A DNA stretch of 64,000 nt. Origin: Paramesorhizobium leguminum. Its GTDB lineage: Bacteria; Pseudomonadota; Alphaproteobacteria; Rhizobiales; Rhizobiaceae. The stretch is from the NCBI RefSeq assembly GCF_003217235.1, contig NZ_QJTF01000018.1, forward strand, positions 1-64,000, given 5' to 3'. Numbering within the stretch: position 1 is the first letter of the stretch; every line of letters starts with the position of its first letter. The notes under the pieces are model-generated. The model ran no database searches. It was not told where the DNA came from and saw only the letters and a program-made list of their open reading frames with translations. This document shows positions 58,181-64,000 of the stretch, in pieces. The position numbers and the translations under genes are program-made.

Positions 58181-58645
58181 TTATCCCGCCGCCAGTTGCG
58201 GCTGTAGTTCCTCGATGCCGAGGAGCGAGCGGACGTTCGGTCGCGCCTTGATAAGGTCGGCGATCGTATATTTCGCCAGCACCTCGAAGAAGGCGCCAAG
58301 CGCCTCGCGCAGCGCGGAATTGAGGGCGCAGCTATCGATGAGCGGACATTCGGCGCCGCCATCCACCTCGAAGCATTCCGCCATGGCGAAGCTCTCCTCC
58401 GTCACGCGGACCACATCGAAGACGGTGATAGCCGCCGCCGATTTGCCAAGCCGCACACCGCCGTTACGGCCGCGCACCGTCTCCACCAACCCGTTTTCCA
58501 CGAGCGGCTGCAGGATTTTGAACAGAAACAGCTCTGAAACGGAATAGGCCTTCGCAATATCCGGAACGCGGCTCAGGCGACCATCATTGGCCGCGCAGTA
58601 CATCAGCATTCGAATCGCGTAATTGGTCTGGCGGGTGAGGCGCAT
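58181..58645 (-). CDS. rirA: Rrf2-type iron regulator RirA
   Basis: 154 residues. MRLTRQTNYAIRMLMYCAAND and VSELFLFKILQPLVENGLVETVRGRNGGVRL are near-signature RirA sequence. Three cysteines in ECFEVDGGAECPLIDSCALNSALREAL (C-x8-C-x5-C) bind the [4Fe-4S] cluster. RirA with iron represses uptake genes through IRO boxes; two such motifs occur upstream of the heme receptor and hemP here. Confidence 0.93.
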   Translation of the reverse strand: MRLTRQTNYAIRMLMYCAANDGRLSRVPDIAKAYSVSELFLFKILQPLVENGLVETVRGRNGGVRLGKSAAAITVFDVVRVTEESFAMAECFEVDGGAECPLIDSCALNSALREALGAFFEVLAKYTIADLIKARPNVRSLLGIEELQPQLAAG

Positions 58646-58698
58646 GGGAATGATCCTTGTTCTCTCGGGCCTTCCGGCGTGCGCCGAACCGTGCCTAT

Positions 58699-58715
58699 TT
58701 TAGAACTGTTCTGAA
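58699..58715. promoter_or_regulatory. candidate Irr/ICE box upstream of rirA
   Basis: TTTAGAA-CTG-TTCTGAA, one mismatch from the inverted-repeat iron control element. It lies 54 bp before the rirA start codon. Irr control of rirA has been reported in rhizobia, so cross-regulation is plausible. Confidence 0.65.
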
Positions 58716-58830
58716 AAGAATATATGAAATTTTTTCTCATCTTTAAAGGCAAAAATTGCGTGATTTTGCTAAAATGATGTCCTCGCCTGGCGTGGAACGC
58801 AGGCGAAGATGGACATGATTTTTGAGAGAG

Positions 58831-59094
58831 CTAAAATGACGCTGGAAACTTCCGCACCGCTCGCCGCCAGAAACTGAACCGTTTGCGGCGCCGCGTGATC
58901 GTCATGCTGAAATCTTCCGAAACCAGGTAATCCCCGGGACACATTTCCGACATCCCGCGTCCGGTGAGGGACGCAACGACATCATCGGGAAGACGCTTGT
59001 GGCACGTCGCCTGGTGGATATCGGCTTCCGCTTCCCGTTGCGCGCGGATAAGCGCCGACAGGGCATCACGCCTATGCGTTTCATGCGGATGCAT
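58831..59094 (-). CDS. small protein of unknown function
   Basis: 87 residues, basic C-terminus (TRRRKRFSFWRRAVRKFPAS), with ESC-free body LIRAQREAEADIHQATCHKRLPDDVVASL. GGGAG lies upstream of ATG 59094 and an AT-rich promoter-like stretch follows. No family recognised; could be spurious. Confidence 0.45.
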   Translation of the reverse strand: MHPHETHRRDALSALIRAQREAEADIHQATCHKRLPDDVVASLTGRGMSEMCPGDYLVSEDFSMTITRRRKRFSFWRRAVRKFPASF

Positions 59095-59339
59095 GATCGT
59101 ATCTCCCGATATAATGTATTAACCAATCTTAACGCACCCAAACCGGCGGAGGTTCCCAATAACACCGGCAAAGGGATCACCTTTTAGGACATGAAGTAAT
59201 GTTTGCTGTTCCTACTTGTGCGTATTGCCATTTTTAGTCAAATTTCCTGCATTCCTGTAATATAGGTAGTGTTCGTGGTGCATATTCATCATGTGTTCAT
59301 CAAGGCTGGATGAATCTGTCCGCAGAGGAGATTCGCTCG

Positions 59340-59939
59340 ATGGAGTTCGTCATGAAAAGGTTTTTATCAGCAATTTGTGCCGGGGCGGTCGGCTTGGCCG
59401 TCGCCTTCACGTCAATCGTTCCGGTGAACGCGGCTCCGCTGCTGGCGCCGCGGATCGAGACAGATTCGAATGTCACCCAGATCCAGCACCGTGAATGGCG
59501 GCATGGCTCGCGCCATTCGAGCAGGCGAGACTGGGGCGGCAGGCGCGACTGGCGCGGTGGGCGAGATTGGGGTGGCGGGAGAGGCTGGCATCATGGTCGC
59601 CCCGGTTGGGGCCGGCCCGGATGGGGCAGGCCCGGCTATTCCGGTTGGGGTCGTCCGGGTTGGCGCCATGGATACCGTCCCGGCTATTGGGGCGGCTACC
59701 GTGGCTATCGGTATTACCGGCCTGGATACCGGCGCTATAATGACGGATGGTGGTACCCGCTGGCCGCATTCGGCCTTGGCGCGGCAATTATTGCCAACCA
59801 GCCGACTCGTGTAGTGCCGGCCTATGGCAGCGCGCATGTCCAGTGGTGCGCCAGCCGGTATCGCTCCTATCGCGCTTATGACAACACCTACCAGCCCTAC
59901 AACGGCCCGCGCCGCCAGTGCTATTCCCCTTATAGCTGA
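59340..59939 (+). CDS. BA14K-family secreted protein with Gly/Arg/Trp-rich repeats
   Basis: 199 residues. Signal peptide ([20 protein letters not shown]...VNAAP), a basic low-complexity region of [16 protein letters not shown] and YRPGY repeats (about 60-135), a hydrophobic segment ([16 protein letters not shown]) and the BA14K end [29 protein letters not shown]. Brucella BA14K is an immunoreactive lectin-like protein; this is longer because of the repeats. ATG 59340 follows GAGGAG. Confidence 0.85.
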   Translation: MEFVMKRFLSAICAGAVGLAVAFTSIVPVNAAPLLAPRIETDSNVTQIQHREWRHGSRHSSRRDWGGRRDWRGGRDWGGGRGWHHGRPGWGRPGWGRPGYSGWGRPGWRHGYRPGYWGGYRGYRYYRPGYRRYNDGWWYPLAAFGLGAAIIANQPTRVVPAYGSAHVQWCASRYRSYRAYDNTYQPYNGPRRQCYSPYS

Positions 59940-59960
59940 GGTCGGAAGGAGCGGGCTTGC

Positions 59961-59988
59961 AAAAGGCGGCTCTTCGGAGCCGCCTTTT
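59961..59988. terminator. rho-independent terminator
   Basis: AAAAGGCGGCTC, loop TTCG, GAGCCGCCTTTT. Perfect 12-bp stem with the UUCG tetraloop and terminal T-run; works in both directions between the BA14K and RidA genes. Confidence 0.9.
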
Positions 59989-60016
59989 CGTATTGGTCGC
60001 ATTGCAATTCGAGCGA

Positions 60017-60502
60017 CTAATCCAGCATGACCACGGCCTCCACCTCGAAGAGCATGGGGTCGATTGCAAGCTTGGGAACGGGAACCAGGGTCTGCGCCGG
60101 CAGCGCATCGCCGAACATTTCCTTGACGTTCTTGCTCAAAACCTCAAGCTTGGACATATCATGATCGACCACGAAGACCGTGAGTTTGGCGACCTGATCC
60201 GGCCTGGCGCCGAGCGCATCGAGGGCGGTGCGCAAATTGGCGTAGGCCTGCTTAACCTGGACGGCGAAGTCGGGCGACAAGGCGCCTGTGCTATCCTGGC
60301 CGCCTTGGCCGGAAATGTAGGCCACCCGGACGTTGGAGGGGATGATCACCGCCGTGCTGTAGCCATTCGGCGATGGGTCGTAAAGGTTTTGCGGATTGAC
60401 GATGGTCAGCTTGAGATCCTTCTCATTCGCTGTTGCCGCAGTGGGAATTCCCATGGTCATGATGATTAATCCTCCGATAAGCTGATGCTTGGCGCGTAAC
60501 AT
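60017..60502 (-). CDS. exported RidA-family protein
   Basis: 161 residues. Signal peptide (HQLIGGLIIMTMGIPTAATA) then the RidA/YjgF fold with VNPQNLYDPSPNGYSTAVIIPSNVRVAYISGQGGQD, KQAYANLRTALDALGA and LAIDPMLFEVEAVVMLD. RidA trimers usually deaminate reactive enamines/imines in the cytoplasm; export implies another role. Divergent from a TetR gene. Confidence 0.85.
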   Translation of the reverse strand: MLRAKHQLIGGLIIMTMGIPTAATANEKDLKLTIVNPQNLYDPSPNGYSTAVIIPSNVRVAYISGQGGQDSTGALSPDFAVQVKQAYANLRTALDALGARPDQVAKLTVFVVDHDMSKLEVLSKNVKEMFGDALPAQTLVPVPKLAIDPMLFEVEAVVMLD

Positions 60503-60536
60503 GTTTTTTCTTTGGCTCTGTGGACGGCGAGTGATC

Positions 60537-60582
60537 TCGTACGTCATACGAGTCAATTGCATCGTACATCGTACGAGTCAAT
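60537..60582. promoter_or_regulatory. two 21-bp operator repeats between RidA and TetR genes
   Basis: TCGTACGTCATACGAGTCAAT (60537-60557) and TCGTACATCGTACGAGTCAAT (60562-60582), a 25-bp repeat period, each a near palindrome CGTAC...GTACG or CGTAC...ATACG. Ideal operators for the divergent TetR protein. Confidence 0.75.
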
Positions 60583-60649
60583 CGTTCAGGATCGACATTC
60601 ATCGCGTAGCCGGTCAAAATCGAAAGTTGCGAACAGTGAGGAAATTCGG

Positions 60650-61342
60650 ATGGCAGCCAAACGTAGCGATGCCCGGAGCAAACAGTCTCAACGGATAGAT
60701 GAGCCGCTCCAGCCAGAGCAGGGGCCACACGGCGAGCCGCCTCTCTCCCGCGAACGCATCGTGGCGATTGCGGTGGAGCTGCTGGACGCTGAGGGAACCG
60801 GCGGCTTGACGATGCGCCGGCTGGCCGATCGTCTCGGCTCAGGCGTGATGAGCCTGTATTGGCATGTCGATAACAAGGAGGACGTCTTCGACCTCGCGCT
60901 CGATTCGGTGCTCGAATATCGCGAACCGCCGCAAGCAATTGCGTCCGGCGATTGGCGCGAAGAGGTGGTTCAAATGCTGGGAGACTGGCGCGCCGGCATG
61001 TTGCGCCATCCCTGGTCGGCATCGCTGTTGCCGCGCCGGGCTCTGGGCCCGAACATCCTCGGTCGCCTGGAACTACTAGGCAACGCCTTGTCTAGAGCCG
61101 GCGTGGCGGATGCGGATCTGAACGTCGCGATATGGTCGCTGTGGAACTATGTGATGGGCGCCACCATCACGCGGGCGAACTTCGACGTGCCGGACCACGA
61201 AAGGGCCGCCGCGCAACAGCGCCTTGAGCATCTCGGCGAACGCTACCCTACAATCGAACGCTCCCGCCTGTTGCTGGATGATGATTGGGATGGTGTTTTC
61301 CGCAGAGGCCTCGATTTTTTGCTCGATGGCCTTGTGCCTTAA
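60650..61342 (+). CDS. TetR-family transcriptional regulator
   Basis: 230 residues. HTH region RERIVAIAVELLDAEGTGGLTMRRLADRLGSGVMSLYWHVDNKEDVFDLAL (about 34-84) and a TetR_C-type ligand domain. Probably represses itself and the RidA gene through the repeats at 60537-60582. ATG 60650 has GAGGA upstream; earlier in-frame starts would cross the operator. Confidence 0.9.
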   Translation: MAAKRSDARSKQSQRIDEPLQPEQGPHGEPPLSRERIVAIAVELLDAEGTGGLTMRRLADRLGSGVMSLYWHVDNKEDVFDLALDSVLEYREPPQAIASGDWREEVVQMLGDWRAGMLRHPWSASLLPRRALGPNILGRLELLGNALSRAGVADADLNVAIWSLWNYVMGATITRANFDVPDHERAAAQQRLEHLGERYPTIERSRLLLDDDWDGVFRRGLDFLLDGLVP

Positions 61343-61365
61343 GAATTGAAATATTGGCGAGGCAG

Positions 61366-61546
61366 TACCCCCTCTGCCCTGCCGGGCATCTCCCCCTCAA
61401 GGGGGGAGATTACGCCTTCATGGCGCTCGCCACCAATCGCAGACGTTACAGAATAGATGCCGGGACTCGTGTAAGCCAATCTCCCCCCTTGAGGGGGAGA
61501 TGCCCGGCAGGGCAGAGGGGGGTATTTAGCGATTTCGTTAAAACAA
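61366..61546. repeat. ~180-bp palindromic repeat B, copy 2
   Basis: Near copy of 8332-8515, including the shared ACGCCTTCA, CACCAATCGCA and GCGATTTCGTTAAAAC-like segments. Ends mirror each other (CCCCTCTGCCCTGCCGGGCA / TGCCCGGCAGGGCAGAGGGG). Confidence 0.87.
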
Positions 61547-61580
61547 TAACCGCTCCAATGGCGCCGGCGCTTTCACGATA

Positions 61581-62756
61581 TCAAATCACCTTCAACCTCG
61601 CTTCCGCGGGGTCGTACTCATACCCCGTGATGGTGCCGTCCTTTACCCTCGCCACGACCTCGTCGATGACGTGTAGCGGCACCAGGTACCATTCCTTTGG
61701 CTTCACCGGATTGCCGAACCGGTCCTGGATAATCAGGTCAAGGCGCGCTGGAGAAAGCACGCGGTGCAGGACGTGCTCCAGCTTCGCCCGGTTGATGTTG
61801 AAAAGCTTGTACGTCGCGACGACTTCGACATCCGCAAGAAGATACGTGGAATCGAGCGCCGCCTGCGCAATCCGGCTCTCGACGGCGCCTCCGGTAACGC
61901 CGAGCTTGTGAATAAGCTCGCGGTGGGCGGCGATGTCGGGGTGATCCGACTTGCTGCGCAGCACGTAGATGGTGCCGCTTTCGAGGTCTTCGTCTTCGGC
62001 GGCCCCGCCGAACAATGGCCCGGCGCTTGGGTCTGTAATTCGACGGCCGGCCTCGTCCTTGTATAGCGCGCGCTGGAGGGACCTGCGTAAAAGATTGCTC
62101 TCGGTTCCGTTGGAATAAATGACCCGAAGCCTCGCATCATATTCGCCGTTTGGCGCTTTGATGGTTTCCCCCATGTCGGCGACATAGGCGATTTGCCCAC
62201 CCAATATGAAGAATTCACCTTTCCTGATTGCCGCATCTTCGCCAAAGCGCCGTGTCTCGCGGGCTGCACTGTCGAGGTCTTCCTTCACGCGTGCGAACAA
62301 CGGCTTGAACGTTTCGAAGTCTGCGCAAGGTGTCCGGTCCGCAACTTCCTCCGCCGCTCGAACTTCGGCGCGAGGCTTCACATGCGTCAGCTCTGTCAGG
62401 TCGACGCCGCCCGCCGGCTCGATCCCTAGTTCGGCCAATAACGCATCGTCATCCATCTCCTCGCTGGTTTCGCCAGCGGCAGGAGCCGCCAGCAAGCCAT
62501 GGTGGTCGAAATCCCTCAGCAGCGAACGGCAGTCCTCCTGCGCGCGGAGCTGGTCCAGCCGCACGGCATAGAGGCGCTCGAAGATGTCGCGTCCCTCGCC
62601 ATGCCGGGGCGCGCGGCCATGTTCCTCGCGGAACCGGACGATGTCCTCGAAGCCCGCGATGATCCGCTCCTCGCGCGGTGTCCTTGCGCTCTGCTTCTTT
62701 GCCTCTGGTGCCGCGCCGAGTTCGGCCAGCAGGTCTTCGTCCGAAATATCAACCAT
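61581..62756 (-). CDS. GIY-YIG nuclease family protein (T5orf172-like)
   Basis: 391 residues. The C-terminal domain reads TIYVLRSKSDHPD...LIHKLGVTGGAVESRIAQA...VEVVATYKLFNINRAKLEHVLHRVL, the T5orf172/MUG113 GIY-YIG form (about 265-345). Two DDALLAELG-type acidic motifs (residues 5-11 and about 100-107) repeat near the N-terminus. Overlaps the upstream helicase gene by 8 bp, so they act together, probably in DNA restriction or repair. Confidence 0.8.
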   Translation of the reverse strand: MVDISDEDLLAELGAAPEAKKQSARTPREERIIAGFEDIVRFREEHGRAPRHGEGRDIFERLYAVRLDQLRAQEDCRSLLRDFDHHGLLAAPAAGETSEEMDDDALLAELGIEPAGGVDLTELTHVKPRAEVRAAEEVADRTPCADFETFKPLFARVKEDLDSAARETRRFGEDAAIRKGEFFILGGQIAYVADMGETIKAPNGEYDARLRVIYSNGTESNLLRRSLQRALYKDEAGRRITDPSAGPLFGGAAEDEDLESGTIYVLRSKSDHPDIAAHRELIHKLGVTGGAVESRIAQAALDSTYLLADVEVVATYKLFNINRAKLEHVLHRVLSPARLDLIIQDRFGNPVKPKEWYLVPLHVIDEVVARVKDGTITGYEYDPAEARLKVI

Positions 62757-64000
62757 TATTCCGCTGCTCTACATGCTGTCTGAATGCCAACACACCTTCC
62801 GCCAGCAGCTTCTCAAACGGATCGGCGGCGGCGATATCGGGTACGCGGCCACGCTCCTTTATGAACAAGCGCGCGCGAAGGGCATATTCCCTGGCTTCAT
62901 CGTAGGGCATACGGATCTTTTTGGAGGCAATCACCGTTGAAACCTGCTTCAAGGTCTGTTCGTTCATGGATTTCGCAAGGATCGAATAGGCGGCCTCGAA
63001 GGGGTTGATCTTGTCGATCATGTCGATGTCGAGATTGCGGACATCGGTGACGAATTTCCGGACGCCGTCAATCAGCGCCGAGCCGCCCGTCAACTGTCCG
63101 GATTCTTCCAATTGGGTCGCGATAGATTTTGCCTTCTGCGTCAGGTTCAAGGCCGCGATGGCATGTTGCCGGATGGCTTCCTGATCGATGTCGCTGAGTT
63201 CAGGATAACGATCCCTAACGATCTTGCCCATTCGGATTTGGGTCAGTTCCTCCGGCACGGTCTCCTCATCGAACAAGCCTTTCTCAAGCGCGGGCTTGTC
63301 CTGAACGAAGGCCGTGATGACCTCGTTGAGGTCTTCCTGGCATATGCGCCTGGCCTCGATGCTCTGCGGCGTCACCAGGCCGTTGATCTCGAAATGGAAC
63401 TGGCCGGTTTTATGATCGAAGCCGACATTCGTGCCGAAGGTGTCATAGCCGTTCTCGCCATAGTCGAAATCCGGCAGCGGGCCGCTATCGACGTTCTTGG
63501 GCGTCATTTTATGGCGCGGCGCCAGCACCTGTTCCATCAACAGGCTGGCGGCGATGGCCTTCAGCATGTCGTTGACGGCATCCACCACGACTTCTTCGCT
63601 CGCGTCAGGTTCAGCGATCAGGTTGGTGAACCGCGCCGAAATCTTGCCGGGAGCGTCGCGGGTGGCGCGGCCGATGATCTGGATAATCTCGGTCAGGCTG
63701 GCGCGATAGCCCACCGTCAGGGCATGTTCGCACCAGATCCAGTCAAACCCTTCCTTGGCCATGCCGAGCGCGATGATGATATCCACGTGATCGCGGTTGT
63801 TCTTATGGCTGGGGTCTTTCAGCGCCGTGACAACTTTGTCCCGCCGCGCCGGCTCGTCATCGACGAGGTCGGCGACCCTGATGAGACGCCCGTCCGCCGA
63901 CCGCACCAGATGGAACCCGGTTTGGGGGTCTTCGCCCTCCCAGGCGCCGAGCGCGTCCATGATCTCGTTGACCTCCTTCACCTTGTCCTTGGTGCTCTCG
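62749..64000 (-). CDS. DEAD/DEAH-box helicase, 3' part (continues beyond window)
   Basis: The visible ~416 residues are the second RecA domain and C-terminus: KVVTALKDPSHKNNRDHVDIIIALGMAKEGFDWIW (motif V-like) and LTEIIQIIGRATRDAPGK (motif VI QxxGRxxR). The reading frame continues to the window edge without a start, so the 5' end lies outside. The form recalls helicases of type III/I restriction and other defence systems. Confidence 0.82.
   Translation of the reverse strand, partial: ESTKDKVKEVNEIMDALGAWEGEDPQTGFHLVRSADGRLIRVADLVDDEPARRDKVVTALKDPSHKNNRDHVDIIIALGMAKEGFDWIWCEHALTVGYRASLTEIIQIIGRATRDAPGKISARFTNLIAEPDASEEVVVDAVNDMLKAIAASLLMEQVLAPRHKMTPKNVDSGPLPDFDYGENGYDTFGTNVGFDHKTGQFHFEINGLVTPQSIEARRICQEDLNEVITAFVQDKPALEKGLFDEETVPEELTQIRMGKIVRDRYPELSDIDQEAIRQHAIAALNLTQKAKSIATQLEESGQLTGGSALIDGVRKFVTDVRNLDIDMIDKINPFEAAYSILAKSMNEQTLKQVSTVIASKKIRMPYDEAREYALRARLFIKERGRVPDIAAADPFEKLLAEGVLAFRQHVEQRNNG

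Noticed and set aside
59412-60002. 196-codon minus-strand frame opposite the BA14K gene
   Set aside because: Pro/Ala-rich antisense shadow of the Gly/Arg repeat region that also runs through the terminator at 59961-59988.

Overview
The window comes from a Brucella/Ochrobactrum-type alphaproteobacterium (Hyphomicrobiales). The host genes that point there are popZ, a GatB with Brucella-like sequence, the NDUFA12-DUF2155 pair, a bhu/hmu-type heme uptake locus, a RirA-type Rrf2 iron regulator, a BA14K-family secreted protein, and many palindromic intergenic repeats. Identification is from remembered family features only; no search was run.

Layout. 1-10 kb holds ordinary chromosomal genes (amino-acid permease, PopZ, MFS exporter, GatB, GNAT, NDUFA12-like, DUF2155, RimO) separated by hairpin repeats. 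10-17 kb is an iron/heme block: bfd-bfr, a small exported protein divergent from a TonB-dependent heme/hemoglobin receptor, then hemP-hmuS-hmuT. 17,028-53,310 is an apparently complete 36.3-kb Mu-like transposable prophage sitting between hmuT and hmuU. 53.4-55.3 kb is the rest of the heme importer (hmuU-hmuV). 55.4-61.3 kb holds LysR/SDR/DJ-1 genes, rirA, a BA14K protein and a divergent RidA/TetR pair. 61.6-64.0 kb is a GIY-YIG nuclease-like gene and the 3' part of a helicase gene, which runs off the window and looks like part of a DNA-processing or defence island.

The prophage is mosaic. Its early half is Mu/B3-like: a leftward repressor, a rightward Ner-like protein, a ParB-domain protein, DDE transposase, AAA+ target protein, Gam, GemA/gp16, Mor-like activator, DUF2730, gp26-like and DUF3486 proteins. 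Its head is HK97-like (terminase, a portal fused to a MuF domain, protease, capsid). Its tail tip (DUF2460, DUF2163, NlpC/P60, a 1310-residue megatron) is like the Rhodobacter gene transfer agent. DNA-modification genes are inserted as cargo: a D12-class adenine methylase after the head connectors, and a PAPS-reductase-like, unknown and C5-methylase cassette that splits the tail-tip cluster.

The prophage ends can be fixed to the base: TG...CA ends, a 5-bp duplication CAAGC, and shared 18-bp inverted end sites. The duplication lies in the loop of a palindromic repeat. An intact inverted copy of that repeat survives 120 bp away and matches the rebuilt empty site over 34 bp.

The iron genes appear wired together: TGA-N9-TCA (RirA/IRO-type) motifs precede both the receptor and hemP, and Irr/ICE-type palindromes lie upstream of rirA and between bfd and the exported-protein gene. 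The prophage separates hmuUV from this control.
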